Below are positions 37,233 through 47,138 of a stretch of 64,000 nucleotides of DNA, in pieces. Under the pieces are notes generated by a model, which was not told where the DNA came from, ran no database searches, and was given only the letters and a program-made list of their open reading frames with translations. This DNA is from Paenibacillus wynnii (lineage in GTDB: Bacteria; Bacillota; Bacilli; Paenibacillales; Paenibacillaceae), in NCBI RefSeq assembly GCF_030812855.1, contig NZ_JAUSTK010000002.1, forward strand, positions 248,001-312,000, read 5' to 3'. The position numbers and the translations under genes were made by a program. Each line of letters opens with the position of its first letter. Position 1 is the first letter of the stretch.

Positions 37233-38696
37233 TTAATAACGTGCAGTGATCATTTTTTTACGAGTATAAAATTCAACGCCATCCCGGCCGTTAGCATGCA
37301 AATCTCCATAGAACGATTTCTTGTAGCCCGAGAAAGGAAAGAACGCCATGGGAGCAGGAACACCCAGATTCACACCCAGCATCCCCGCATCTATCTCTTC
37401 ACGGAACTCACGGATCGCCTTGGCGCTGTCCGTATAAATGCAAGCCCCGTTCGCAAACGGTGATTGATTCGTTACAGCTATCGCTTCACCTAGATCTTTG
37501 GCGCGAATGACCGCTAACACCGGCGCAAATATCTCATCCTTCCAAATCACCATACCCGGCTTCACATGATCAAAAATAGTGGGTCCAATAAAATACCCAG
37601 CACCGCTCACAGCAGCATCTGCCCTGCCGTCCCGCACCAGCTTGGCATTCTCACGTTCACCCGCCTCAATGTACGCCACAGTTTTATCCTTATTAGCCTG
37701 ACGGATCACCGGGCCGAGGAACACACCTTTCTCCATACCATTTCCGATTTTGAGCTCATCCGCAGCCCTTTTCAGACGGCCCACCAATTCATCAGCGATA
37801 TCTTCATGGACCACCACAACGGAACAAGCCATACAGCGTTCACCTGCGGAGCCGAAGGCTGCCGAAGTAATATTTTTTACGGCATTCTCGAGGTCTGCAT
37901 CCGGAAGCACGATAGAATGATTTTTGGCTCCGGCCAGAGCTTGAACACGTTTGCCATGGGAGGTTCCAGTCTTATACACATACTCCGCCACAGGCTGCGA
38001 GCCCACGAAAGAGATCGCTTTAACTTCCTCATGCTCCAGCAAGCCATTCACGACCTCATGCGCACCATGCACAATGTTCAGCACACCCGGAGGAAATCCT
38101 GCTTGGGTGAATAGCTCCCCGAGACGGTTTACCAGCAGCGGTGTACGTTCAGAAGGCTTTAGCACAAAGGTGTTGCCACAGGCGATCGCCAGCGGAAACA
38201 TCCAGCAGGGCACCATCATGGGGAAATTAAACGGAGCAATCCCGCCGATTACACCCAGAGGGTAGCGGTACATGCCCGACTCTACACCTGTTGCGATATC
38301 CGGCAGCTGACTGCCCATCATCAAGGTCGGAATACCTGCAGCAAACTCTACACACTCAATCCCACGCTGTACCTCCCCGTAGGCCTCCTCGAGACTTTTG
38401 CCATTCTCCAGCGTAATTAGCTCCGCCAGCTCATTCCAGTGTTCCACCAACAGCTGCTGGTATTGGAAGAAATAGCGCGCCCGCCGAGGCACAGCAACCT
38501 TTTTCCAGGATTGAAAAGCCGCTGACGCAGCCTCGACCGCCGCATCCAACTCCTCCCGACCTGAGATAGGCACGTAGGCTATGACCTCCCCAGTCGCCGG
38601 ATTGATGACTTCCTCATCCCGACCGGAGGATGACTCCACCCAATCTCCATTCACATAGTTCTTAACCCGAACTGCATTTGTAATCAGTAGAGACAT
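37233..38696 (-). CDS. mmsA: CoA-acylating (methyl)malonate-semialdehyde dehydrogenase
   Basis: The product has 487 residues from ATG 38696, with AGAGAGG eight bases upstream. [26 protein letters not shown] is the usual start. [27 protein letters not shown] and the catalytic cysteine in AGERCMACS mark the MMSDH group rather than ordinary aldehyde dehydrogenases. [14 protein letters not shown] closes the fold. It would oxidise malonate or methylmalonate semialdehyde to acetyl- or propionyl-CoA at the end of pyrimidine breakdown. Confidence 0.93.
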   Translation of the reverse strand: MSLLITNAVRVKNYVNGDWVESSSGRDEEVINPATGEVIAYVPISGREELDAAVEAASAAFQSWKKVAVPRRARYFFQYQQLLVEHWNELAELITLENGKSLEEAYGEVQRGIECVEFAAGIPTLMMGSQLPDIATGVESGMYRYPLGVIGGIAPFNFPMMVPCWMFPLAIACGNTFVLKPSERTPLLVNRLGELFTQAGFPPGVLNIVHGAHEVVNGLLEHEEVKAISFVGSQPVAEYVYKTGTSHGKRVQALAGAKNHSIVLPDADLENAVKNITSAAFGSAGERCMACSVVVVHEDIADELVGRLKRAADELKIGNGMEKGVFLGPVIRQANKDKTVAYIEAGERENAKLVRDGRADAAVSGAGYFIGPTIFDHVKPGMVIWKDEIFAPVLAVIRAKDLGEAIAVTNQSPFANGACIYTDSAKAIREFREEIDAGMLGVNLGVPAPMAFFPFSGYKKSFYGDLHANGRDGVEFYTRKKMITARY

Positions 38697-38800
38697 TCCT
38701 TGCACCTCTCTTCTCTATCTGCTGTTAACTAGTCACCGATTATAAGGAGATGACCGCCAAAATGACGGCCATCCATTGATAAATATGCTGTGCTTATCGC

Positions 38801-39904
38801 TTACTTGCTAGCCATCTCAACAATCTCATTGGTATAAGCTTCGTCTACTTTGGAAGCTGTTTTGATCACACCGAATTTAAGGGCAATATCTGCAGTTTGC
38901 TGGAAAGCCGCAGCATCGGTATAACCCATCTTGGCAGGATCAAAACCTTCCGGAAGGATCAGCTTGGCGACTTCATTCATCATGGTTAACTGATGTTCCT
39001 TCGTTGTACTGCCGGCTTCCGCCAGCTTCATCACACTATCTACTGCAGCAGCAGGATCGGCGATAGCATCTTTCCAGCCTTTTAAGGATGCACGGACGAA
39101 TTTAGCCGCTGTTTCTTTATTCTCTGCCAGCCATTCTTTGTTCGCGAACAGGTTATCCTCAAGCATCGCTACACCCTCATCATTCATATCAATGACACTC
39201 AAATCTGCAGCAGGGATTCCTGATTCCAACGCAACCTGATATTCGTTATAAGTCATTGCCGAGGCGGCATCAATTTCCCCACCCAGGAACTGATCCATGG
39301 TAAAGCCTTGCTTCGTGAAATTCAGATCCTTATTGGGATCGAGCTTATATTTATCAAAAAGGGCCAAGATTTCGAATTCATTGCCACCCATCCAATTGCC
39401 TACTTTTTTTCCTTTCAGATCCGCAGGAGCACTGATGCCTGCATCCTTTTTGGAGACCAACACAAGTCCGCTCTTTTGGAAAATCTGAGCAATTTGCACC
39501 AGCGGCATTTCCTGCTCCTGACTGGTCAGCAAGCTCGCCACCCAATCCACGCCAATATCTGCGGAACCGCCTGCTACTTGTTGTTCAGGTACGATATCAG
39601 GGCCTCCCGGCAGGATTTCTACTTTAAGACCTTCTTCAGCGTAGTAGCCTTTATCTTGAGCCACAAAGTATCCGGCAAATTGTGCCTGCGGTACCCACTT
39701 CAGCTGCAACTTAACGGTAACAGGCTCAGCAGCGGGCTCAGTCGTCGCCTCAGCAGCCGGTTCAGTTGTAGCATTAGCCGCAGCATTCGGTTCCGCAGAT
39801 GGAGCGGCATTGCTATTCCCTCCACAGCCTGCCACCACAGTCATCACGAGCATCAAAACCGCCAACAACAACACACCACGAAACTTCCGATTCTTCACAT
39901 TCAT
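38801..39904 (-). CDS. ABC transporter substrate-binding lipoprotein, NMT1/ThiY-like
   Basis: The product has 367 residues. The signal peptide ends in VVAGC, so the protein is lipid-anchored. A low-complexity linker with repeated TTEPAAE follows. LKWVPQAQFAGYFVAQDKGYY and GGPDIVPEQQVAGGSADIG are characteristic of the NMT1/THI5 group that binds pyrimidines and related precursors. Uptake of pyrimidines fits the cluster. ATG 39904 has GGGGGAG eight bases upstream; TTG 39907 is less likely. Confidence 0.9.
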   Translation of the reverse strand: MNVKNRKFRGVLLLAVLMLVMTVVAGCGGNSNAAPSAEPNAAANATTEPAAEATTEPAAEPVTVKLQLKWVPQAQFAGYFVAQDKGYYAEEGLKVEILPGGPDIVPEQQVAGGSADIGVDWVASLLTSQEQEMPLVQIAQIFQKSGLVLVSKKDAGISAPADLKGKKVGNWMGGNEFEILALFDKYKLDPNKDLNFTKQGFTMDQFLGGEIDAASAMTYNEYQVALESGIPAADLSVIDMNDEGVAMLEDNLFANKEWLAENKETAAKFVRASLKGWKDAIADPAAAVDSVMKLAEAGSTTKEHQLTMMNEVAKLILPEGFDPAKMGYTDAAAFQQTADIALKFGVIKTASKVDEAYTNEIVEMASK

Positions 39905-40055
39905 CAATTGAACTCCCCCTACCGTAATTTTTAGTCTCTCACAAATCAGAATGCACAGTATGGTTACTATCGCGGTGCTCTATATGCAAACGGCTTAAGC
40001 AGGACTTCTTCGTCCCTAACACTTGAGGCCGGATGTATTGAAGTAAATTCCAGGA

Positions 40056-40973
40056 TCAGGATCTGGCTGACGGATGCCATTTGATAAACATCTTCTCCAA
40101 TCTTTCAACAACCAGGTAAAATAACACGCCGGCCACCGCAGCCAATACGATACAGGACCAGCCAAGCGGCATTTTAGCTACCTTGATAGAGTTGGAGAGC
40201 AGATACCCAAGTCCTCTGGAGGAAAAGAAAAACTCCCCGACAATGGCTCCGATCATACTGGCTGTAGCATTGATCTTAAGCGCAGTGAATACATACGGCA
40301 GGCTGTTTTGAATCCTTAGATAGCGGAATACAGCTGGCTTGCCCGCCGCATAGGAATGCATAAGATCGAGCGCCAGCGGATCGATTGCCGCCATGCCCTT
40401 GTAGGCATTAATGGCCATTGCCGCCATTGTAGTTGCCGTTACAATCGCAACCCGCGAACCGATACCATCTCCGAACCAAAGGTTCATAATGGGGGCAAGC
40501 GCCACGATTGGTACGGCATTTAGGGCAGCTACCATCGTCAGACTGCCACCTCCCCATCGAGGCCAAGCCGTTGCTGTTAAGGCAATCAAGAATCCGATAG
40601 CGGAGCCCGCTAACATCCCGAGAACCGCCTCAGCCAGTGTATATCCGGTATAAGATAACAACAGACTGAAATTTTCTCTCATGGACTGCGCAATGGCTGA
40701 CGGCAAGGGCAACTGATATTTTTTCAGATCAAATATAGAGTGAAAGAACTGCTGCTCCCACAGCGTAAGGAAAACAACTCCTGCCAACAAGGGTAAAATC
40801 ACCCCGGCATTCAGCCATCTTTTCCACCCTCCGGGTTTCCCGCTCTTTTTGGACTTCACCTCAACTTCAGGTTGTAAGCCAGAGCTTTTCTTCTCTGCTG
40901 CTGCCGAACGACGAACTCCGTCATTTCCGGGAGAGGGGATATACGCCGCCTCCTGTACTGAGCTTCTATCCAT
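40056..40973 (-). CDS. ABC transporter permease (second)
   Basis: A 305-residue BPD-type permease with about six helices after a long charged N-terminal extension of about 50 residues. The EAA-type coupling loop is LMHSYAAGKPAVFRYLRI. Its ATG overlaps the stop of the preceding permease gene (TAATG), so they are translationally coupled and probably form a heterodimer. Confidence 0.9.
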   Translation of the reverse strand: MDRSSVQEAAYIPSPGNDGVRRSAAAEKKSSGLQPEVEVKSKKSGKPGGWKRWLNAGVILPLLAGVVFLTLWEQQFFHSIFDLKKYQLPLPSAIAQSMRENFSLLLSYTGYTLAEAVLGMLAGSAIGFLIALTATAWPRWGGGSLTMVAALNAVPIVALAPIMNLWFGDGIGSRVAIVTATTMAAMAINAYKGMAAIDPLALDLMHSYAAGKPAVFRYLRIQNSLPYVFTALKINATASMIGAIVGEFFFSSRGLGYLLSNSIKVAKMPLGWSCIVLAAVAGVLFYLVVERLEKMFIKWHPSARS

Positions 40974-41785
40974 TAGCGGCTACCTCCTTTCGGGCGGAAC
41001 TCCGGCTGCCAAGGCGCTACTGCACGCTCGACCAGACTCATTAACCAATAACTCACGATCCCGAGCAAAGCACCAACGATAACCGTAGACCAGAACATAT
41101 AAGTATGAGATGGGCCGTAGTAAAGATTGCGCAGCATGATAACACCGATCCCGTGCTGGGCTCCCATAAGTTCAACCAGAATCGCACCCGTTACCGCAAG
41201 CGGAGCAGCAATTTTAAGTCCGCTGAACAATCCGGGGAGAGCTGCCGGCAAACGGAGCTTCCAGTACACCGCCCACGGTTTAGCCGCATAGGAATGCATT
41301 AACTCAAGTGCCGATAGATCCACACTGCGCAAGCCGCGCAGCATATTAAGTGAAACGGGGAAGAAGGTAATGTAACCCGAGATAATAATGCGTGAGATTT
41401 GATCATCCCGTACAATTCCGTAGATAATTGGAGCGAGGCCCAGAATAGGAATCATTTGTGAAGCAATAGCATATGGAAAGGTCAGCTTCTCAACGATTTT
41501 CGAAATACTCATCAATATCGCCAACACAATCCCGGCAGAAGCACCCAGGAGAAACCCGACACCCGCACTGCCGAAAGTCGCTCCACCTTCTTTGAAAAGA
41601 GTGCCTTTATACTGCCATAAAGTTCCCATAACTTCATGCACGTAAGGCAACTTGGACTGCGCAAGCGGCGTCTCCGCTACATTCAGTAACAGCCAGGAAC
41701 CAACTTCCCACAAGAGCAGAAATCCGAATATCCATACAAAAAGAGGGAGCAGGCGGCTCCGCATTAACAGGCCGTTTCCTTTCAT
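40973..41785 (-). CDS. ABC transporter permease (first)
   Basis: A 270-residue inner-membrane permease of the SsuC/ThiX type with six predicted helices. The coupling loop is LMHSYAAKPWAVYWKLRLPAALP read in segments LMHSYAAKPWAVYW and LRLPAALPG. It starts two bases after the ATPase gene stop. Confidence 0.9.
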   Translation of the reverse strand: MKGNGLLMRSRLLPLFVWIFGFLLLWEVGSWLLLNVAETPLAQSKLPYVHEVMGTLWQYKGTLFKEGGATFGSAGVGFLLGASAGIVLAILMSISKIVEKLTFPYAIASQMIPILGLAPIIYGIVRDDQISRIIISGYITFFPVSLNMLRGLRSVDLSALELMHSYAAKPWAVYWKLRLPAALPGLFSGLKIAAPLAVTGAILVELMGAQHGIGVIMLRNLYYGPSHTYMFWSTVIVGALLGIVSYWLMSLVERAVAPWQPEFRPKGGSR

Positions 41786-41787
41786 AA

Positions 41788-42570
41788 CTACACCCCTTCG
41801 AAACTATCGCGAATACGGGCGATCAGCTCAAAAAACTGCGGGCTGTTTCTCATTTCGGCGGTGCGCGGACGAGGCAGAGGAATATCTACAACAGAGGATA
41901 GCCGTCCCGGATGTGGAGATAACACGAACACCCGATCGGACAGAAAAATGGATTCAGGAATACTGTGTGTAACAAATACAATAGTGTTTTGAACCTTACT
42001 CCAGACTGATAACAACTCTTCATTCAAGCGTTCGCGTGTAAATTCATCCAGGGCCGAGAACGGTTCATCCATTAGCAGAATTTCCGGTTCCATCGACAAA
42101 GCTCTGGCGATTGCCACACGCTGCTGCATCCCCCCGCTGAGCTGCCATGGGTATTTATCTGCAAAGCCCTGTAAACCTACCAATTCCAGCAGTTCCAGCG
42201 CCTTATCCTCACGTACCGATTTCTTCGTCCCCATCAATTCAAGAGGCAGCGTAATATTGTCTTTAACCTTCCTCCAGTCATAGAGCACAGGGCTTTGAAA
42301 AACGATGCCATATTTCTGGGCGAGCCTTGCTTCTCTGGCACTTTTGCCAGCGACAGTTATATTACCGCCAGTAGGCTCAATGAGATCAGCCATTAGTCTC
42401 AGCAGTGTTGTTTTTCCGCAGCCGGAAGGCCCCAGTAGAGAAACGAACTCCCCCTTAGCAATATCAAGACTAACCTTATGAAGCGCCAAAACATCCGCCG
42501 ATTCTGTTTGATACCTCATTTCAATGTTCTCTAACTTAATCTCAGGAATTTCTGTCAGTATTGTTGACAT
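41788..42570 (-). CDS. ABC transporter ATP-binding protein
   Basis: The product has 260 residues from ATG 42570, six bases after GGAGGGA. Walker A is GPSGCGKTT, the signature LSGGMQQRVAIARAL, Walker B EILLMDEPFSALD and the H-loop VTHSIPES. It is the SsuB/TauB type that drives importers of small nitrogen or sulfur compounds. First gene of the transporter operon. Confidence 0.93.
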   Translation of the reverse strand: MSTILTEIPEIKLENIEMRYQTESADVLALHKVSLDIAKGEFVSLLGPSGCGKTTLLRLMADLIEPTGGNITVAGKSAREARLAQKYGIVFQSPVLYDWRKVKDNITLPLELMGTKKSVREDKALELLELVGLQGFADKYPWQLSGGMQQRVAIARALSMEPEILLMDEPFSALDEFTRERLNEELLSVWSKVQNTIVFVTHSIPESIFLSDRVFVLSPHPGRLSSVVDIPLPRPRTAEMRNSPQFFELIARIRDSFEGV

Positions 42571-42585
42571 TCCTATCCCTCCCAT

Positions 42586-42852
42586 TCCTGATTATATATT
42601 TTAATGTCATATTTAATAACATATTTCCTGTAAATTTAAGTACAGTTACATTGTTGTGTAGCTTTAACTAACATATTACACATTGAACCTCACACTCACA
42701 CTAGACAAAGAGTAAAATACCTCCGGCTATTTTTCGTCATTTTGTCCATAGCGACATTTTTGATTATTAAAATAATGTGTTTCTGCTGATAAAGAAGAGG
42801 TTAACTTTATTCAGGATTCCGCCGTAATAACCACTAATCCCTCTTTTGAAAT
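42586..42852. other. Upstream region of the transporter operon
   Basis: AT-rich and gene-free. It holds several TTAATAACATATT-like stretches on the transporter side but no operator that I can define. Confidence 0.3.
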
Positions 42853-43164
42853 GTGCGAGGTAGAGTTGTGATCGTTGCTATTTCCGGAGTGCTGAACGCC
42901 CTGCTCGCCATCCTCGCTTATTATAAGGAAACCGATTTTGCGGGCGTAAAACCCTTCATTGCTAACGCTTGCACTTCAGCCATATACACCTTCGATTTTG
43001 CACTTGAGCTATCCGGCAATTCTCTGCAGGAAATCAATCTTTGGTTAAACGTAGAATATTTGGGGATGCCGTTCATCGCCCCTTCAAGCCTGATTATGGT
43101 CTTACATTTCGTGGGGCTGGAGAGGTTGATCAATCGAAGAAAAGTGGCAGCGCGTGGGAACTAA
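42853..43164 (+). pseudogene. Truncated N-terminal 7TM sensor (histidine-kinase type) fragment
   Basis: The 103 codons contain three hydrophobic segments and the family-like sequence ALELSGNSLQEINLWLNVEY, then LGMPFIAPSSLIMVLHFVGL. This matches the first half of the N-terminal 7TM domain found on some sensor kinases and diguanylate cyclases. The frame then stops and no kinase or GGDEF domain follows. GTG 42853 or GTG 42868 could start it. Best read as a remnant. Confidence 0.55.
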
Positions 43165-43186
43165 TGAATTTACCTTGGTGTAATTT

Positions 43187-43375
43187 TAGTTGTATTTTAT
43201 GCATTTATTTAATACATGAAGGGCATAACCCGCAATTTAGTTGTACTCCATACATCTAAATCCCAGCCGAATCCACTTTTCAGCCGAATAGTGGAGAAAT
43301 AAGTGTACAAAGTGCATCTAAAGAGTTGCATCCGGCGAATTAGGGAGTTTTAGTTGCACAAAGTACATTTATTTC
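43187..43375. repeat. Degenerate 51-bp repeat array, four cores
   Basis: Cores start at 43187 (TAGTTGTATTTTATGCATTTA minus its last base), 43238, 43300 and 43351 (TAGTTGCACAAAGTACATTT). Spacings are 51, 62 and 51 bp. They share the core of the arrays at 18451, 54085 and 59537. Confidence 0.65.
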
Positions 43376-43390
43376 ACTTAATACAATAGA

Positions 43391-43436
43391 AAACACCCCG
43401 TTTCTCGGCTAAGCCGCTCTGAAACGGGGTGTTTTT
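43391..43436. terminator. Strong bidirectional hairpin
   Basis: AAACACCCCGTTTC (43391-43404) pairs with GAAACGGGGTGTTT, followed by TTTTC; A-rich sequence precedes it. Confidence 0.8.
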
Positions 43437-43502
43437 CGAAGATAATTAAATCCTAGACTACCGTTACCTTATTGAACAGGGACCATCAAATGGGTTACAA
43501 AA

Positions 43503-43533
43503 AAGTGCCTACTGCACTTCAAAGTGCGTACTT
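43503..43533. promoter_or_regulatory. Candidate HxlR-type operator upstream of the SDR gene
   Basis: A 31-bp stretch with outer half-sites AAGTGC and GTACTT around ACTGCACTTCAAAGTGC. Dyads of this kind often precede genes controlled by HxlR proteins, and an HxlR gene lies just beyond the SDR gene. Inferred. Confidence 0.4.
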
Positions 43534-43603
43534 CTCATGTGTGGTTCCTTGATGCACAATAACAGTGGACAAAGCACAAGAGTACAAAAGGAGCTGAGAC
43601 ACT

Positions 43604-44674
43604 ATGAATATTGAATCCCAAATATCACCCAAAGTGGCCTTAGTCGCAGGCGCAAATGGTGTTATCGGCCGCAACCTAATTGATCATCTCCTTACGCTCC
43701 CCGATTGGGACATCATCGGCGTATCGCGTCGCGGCGGAGAATCTAACGGCCGTATTAGGTATGTGACTGCGGATCTACTCGATATAGATGACACCCGCAA
43801 GAAGTTAAGCGGTTTAACTGAGGTAACACACATTTTCTATGCCGCCTATCAAGACCGTCCAACTTGGGCTGAACTTGTTCCACCAAATCTAGCTATGCTA
43901 GTGAATATCGTAGAAGCGATTGAACCCATCGCTTCGGGTTTGAAGCATATTAGTTTGATGCAAGGATACAAGGTATACGGCGCTCATCTCGGACCTTTCA
44001 AAACTCCGGCTCGTGAGACAGATGCCAACCATATGCCGCCGGAGTTCAATGTTGACCAGCAAGATTTCTTAGAACGACGGCAAAAAGGTAAGTCCTGGAC
44101 TTGGTCGGCACTTCGTCCTTCTGTAGTTTGCGGCTTTTCGCTTGGAAATCCTATGAACCTGGCAATGGTTATTGCTATCTATGCCTCAATTTCGAAGGAA
44201 CTTGGACTTCCGCTGAGGTTTCCAGGTAAACCGGGCGCTTATGACAGTCTCTTGGAGATGACAGATGCTGGGCTACTTGCGAAAGCAACAGTATGGGCGG
44301 CGACTGAAAAGCGGTGTGCCAATCAGGCATTCAATATCACGAACGGCGATCTGTTCCGCTGGAACGAATTATGGCCGAAGATCGCCCACTACTTTGGTTT
44401 GGAGACGGCTCCACCGCTGCAAATGTCACTGGACATTGTTATGTCGGACAAGGAGCAACTTTGGAACCAAATGATTGAGAAGCATGGGCTTTCTCGGCAT
44501 TCCTATAAAGACGTTTCCTCTTGGCCATTCGGCGATTTCGTATTTTCTTGGAATTACGACTTCTTTGCCGATGGGACTAAGGCCCGGCGCTTAGGCTTTC
44601 ATGAATACATTGATACTGAAGCGATGTTTATGAACATCTTCGATGACTTCCGACGACGCAAAGTCATCCCGTGA
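43604..44674 (+). CDS. SDR-family oxidoreductase, PRISE-like
   Basis: A 356-residue extended short-chain dehydrogenase. The NADP motif is VAGANGVIGRNLIDHLL, with GVSRRGG after the second strand. The active-site tyrosine lies in MQGYKVYGAHLG and the later lysine is displaced, as in progesterone 5-beta-reductase/iridoid synthase-like enzymes that reduce enones. ALRPSVVCGFSLGNPMNL is typical. Bacterial substrates are unknown. AAAAGGAG precedes the ATG. It is convergent with the HxlR gene, which may control it. Confidence 0.87.
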   Translation: MNIESQISPKVALVAGANGVIGRNLIDHLLTLPDWDIIGVSRRGGESNGRIRYVTADLLDIDDTRKKLSGLTEVTHIFYAAYQDRPTWAELVPPNLAMLVNIVEAIEPIASGLKHISLMQGYKVYGAHLGPFKTPARETDANHMPPEFNVDQQDFLERRQKGKSWTWSALRPSVVCGFSLGNPMNLAMVIAIYASISKELGLPLRFPGKPGAYDSLLEMTDAGLLAKATVWAATEKRCANQAFNITNGDLFRWNELWPKIAHYFGLETAPPLQMSLDIVMSDKEQLWNQMIEKHGLSRHSYKDVSSWPFGDFVFSWNYDFFADGTKARRLGFHEYIDTEAMFMNIFDDFRRRKVIP

Positions 44675-44691
44675 ATTAATGAAGGATAAAG

Positions 44692-44722
44692 AAAAGCCGA
44701 CCCTGAGTATAAGGTCGGCTTC
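44692..44722. terminator. Bidirectional terminator between SDR and HxlR genes
   Basis: AAGCCGACC pairs with AGGTCGGCTT, with T-rich sequence on the right and A-rich on the left, serving both converging genes. Confidence 0.85.
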
Positions 44723-45082
44723 TTAACTTTTATTAGCCAGAACAATTGCTTTTCCCTCGTACTTTCTTTCTATATGCGAATCCCCCCACCTACACATTAA
44801 ATGTAAGATATCCTTTAAACTCCAACCGTAGTCTGTCAATTCATACTCGACTTTTGGGGGTACCTGATTATAAGAAATACGCACAATGACTCCTTCCTCT
44901 TCAAGCTCCCGAAGATGCTGCGTTAACATTTTTTGAGTAATTGCCGGTATTAAGCTTCTAAACTCATGGTTACGTTTCTTGCCAAATGTTAAATGAAAGA
45001 GAATAACAGGTTTCCACTTCCCCCCAATTACCTCCAAGGTTGCTTCTACTGCTGTATTGTAAATCTTATTAGGTTCATGCAT
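44723..45082 (-). CDS. HxlR-family transcriptional regulator
   Basis: The product has 119 residues. VIGGKWKPVILFHL opens the winged helix, ITQKMLTQHLRELEEEGVI is the recognition region and YELTDYGWSLKDIL the wing and dimer helix. Many HxlR proteins sense electrophiles or oxidants through an N-terminal cysteine; here residues 1-20 contain none, so a different signal is likely. GAGGCGAGG precedes the ATG. Confidence 0.9.
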   Translation of the reverse strand: MHEPNKIYNTAVEATLEVIGGKWKPVILFHLTFGKKRNHEFRSLIPAITQKMLTQHLRELEEEGVIVRISYNQVPPKVEYELTDYGWSLKDILHLMCRWGDSHIERKYEGKAIVLANKS

Positions 45083-45175
45083 TAATATAGACCTCGCCTC
45101 TTTTTTCTGAATTTTCCTATGAAATAAAGGATTCTACATATAGTACATGACTACAATGTGAACCCTCTATTTTAA

Positions 45176-46030
45176 CTATTTTGTCCCGGCCATGAAATAT
45201 TCAAGTCCCTGAAGCAAATCCTCCGGCAGCTCGTCAATCTTCAGAAAAGTCTTCATTTCCAGAACTACCCGTTCACGGTCATGTCCGAAAACATCCACTA
45301 TACGGGCCATTCGTTCCCAAGAGGATAAATCCTTGCGAAACTCCTCCCCATTCATGGGTATACCGTGGGATTCCACATACCATTCTGCCCCATAGCTATA
45401 CGCCAGGCGGAGCAGTCTTAAGAAGCCGGTGCTGCTGTATTTTCGCGGTCCTCCATAAACCGAGGGGCCGAGGGCATCTCCGAGAAATAAGATACGATCT
45501 TCTTTCACATATAGGAAGCAGGAGTCCTCCGAATGATCCCCGCCTACATGGACCAGTTCACAAGTGATCCCGCCAAGATCAAGGGTAATTCGGTCCTTAA
45601 AAATAATGTCCGGCCCCAGCAGCGTGATGGTCCGCTCTTCCCCGTATTCCTTACGTATATCAGCAGCACTTTCCTTACTTATCGTTCCCTCCGTTACCAG
45701 CTGCTCGAGACAAGCCTCTGACCAGTCCAACCCTGCCAAAGAAGCTAGAGCGTTGGCGGTCTCTGCATGGGCTACTGCCGGCAGATTCCAGGCGGACATG
45801 CCGAAGGTATGATCCCAGTGCCAATGGGTTAGAGCTAGAATATCAGGCTGCCTATAACCTCTTTTGGACAACTCTTCCCGGAAAAGTTCTGCGTGAGCTG
45901 GTGAATTGCCCGCATCCATCAGAAGGGTGCGTCTGCCACCTAGCACCGCTGCCAAAATAGGACGGTCCGTGTCATGCTCCGCGTGCATAATGATTACATT
46001 CTTACTTAGTTGCTGAAACTTATGATCCAT
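45176..46030 (-). CDS. Metallo-beta-lactamase-fold hydrolase
   Basis: The product has 284 residues. The zinc motif THWHWDHTFG, a later VHVGGDHSEDSC histidine and FLGDALGPSV aspartate define the fold. HGIPMNGEEF near the end offers the last histidine. Substrate unknown. AAGGAGGG precedes the ATG and the gene appears monocistronic. Confidence 0.88.
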   Translation of the reverse strand: MDHKFQQLSKNVIIMHAEHDTDRPILAAVLGGRRTLLMDAGNSPAHAELFREELSKRGYRQPDILALTHWHWDHTFGMSAWNLPAVAHAETANALASLAGLDWSEACLEQLVTEGTISKESAADIRKEYGEERTITLLGPDIIFKDRITLDLGGITCELVHVGGDHSEDSCFLYVKEDRILFLGDALGPSVYGGPRKYSSTGFLRLLRLAYSYGAEWYVESHGIPMNGEEFRKDLSSWERMARIVDVFGHDRERVVLEMKTFLKIDELPEDLLQGLEYFMAGTK

Positions 46031-46247
46031 GGGTAGCCCTCCTTCGTTGTCAAACTGGGCTTAATGAAATCGGCTTCTGAACGGTTTGAACTAAAAGCTT
46101 CTAAATGAAGTTGTATTATCTTAATGTTGCATGAATTCGAGATTTTAATCAACACTCTCTGTTTTTGATACTACCTTTTTCGTTTAATAAGGAATAGCCA
46201 ACACTAAAGTTAGATTATATTCGCATACTGGAGAAGGAGGCAGGAGC

Positions 46248-47093
46248 ATGATTAAGATCGGCCTAGCTGGATTCGGGGATCATGAGGAGCTGTACGGCAA
46301 AATCAAACCAGCCCTCCGGCTGCCCACATACAGCGGCCATTTCTCGATTGTAGAAATCGACAGCTCATTTTATGCAGTACAGCCTGTTAAAAACTATACT
46401 AAATGGGTGGAACAAACTCCGGACGGCTTCCACTTTATTGTTAAGGCTTATCAAGGAATGACAGGGCATCTGCGCGGCAAAAAAAACTATTACGACACCA
46501 AAGAGGAGATGTTCCAAGCCTTCCATCATTCCATTCATCCAGTTATCGGCGGCGGGAAGCTGGCGATGACTTTGTTCCAATTCCCTCCTTGGTTCGATTG
46601 TACCCGGCAGAACATTGATATTTTACATGAGACCAAAGAATTGATGCTGGACGTCCCTTGCGCGCTGGAATTCCGCAATAGCAGCTGGTATAGTCCCGAA
46701 TATCGAGATAAGACGCTTCTTCTTATGGAACGGGAAGGCTGGATTCATACAGTTGTAGATGAGCCTCAAGCTGGTTCTGGATCGGTTCCCATAGTTCCTG
46801 TGGCCACCTCACCAGAAATGACCTTAGTCCGTATGCACGGGCGGAATGTGGGAGGTTGGAATCAGAGCCAGCATCCGGATTGGCGCAATCTCCGTTATTT
46901 GTACCGTTACAGCACCGAAGAGCTCGAAGAGTGGCGGAATCACCTGCTTCAGCTAGAGAAATCTTCGAAAGTTGTATATACAGTGTTTAACAATAATTCA
47001 GGCGGCGATGCTACTGATAATGCGAAAGAGCTTCAAGCTATGCTGGGCTCTGAGGAACAGGGATTAGCCCCGCGCCAGTTGGACTTATTCTAG
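46248..47093 (+). CDS. DUF72 (YecE-like) protein
   Basis: The product has 281 residues. GLAGFGDHEELYG, FSIVEIDSSFYAVQP, WVEQTPDGFHFIVKAYQGMT and ALEFRNSSWYSPE are hallmark segments of the DUF72 TIM-barrel family. Function is unknown. GAAGGAGG precedes the ATG, and the amylase gene starts 45 bp downstream on the same strand. Confidence 0.92.
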   Translation: MIKIGLAGFGDHEELYGKIKPALRLPTYSGHFSIVEIDSSFYAVQPVKNYTKWVEQTPDGFHFIVKAYQGMTGHLRGKKNYYDTKEEMFQAFHHSIHPVIGGGKLAMTLFQFPPWFDCTRQNIDILHETKELMLDVPCALEFRNSSWYSPEYRDKTLLLMEREGWIHTVVDEPQAGSGSVPIVPVATSPEMTLVRMHGRNVGGWNQSQHPDWRNLRYLYRYSTEELEEWRNHLLQLEKSSKVVYTVFNNNSGGDATDNAKELQAMLGSEEQGLAPRQLDLF

Positions 47094-47138
47094 AGATAGG
47101 AATTCTACATATAAAGTGCATTGAAGGGGATGTAAGAG

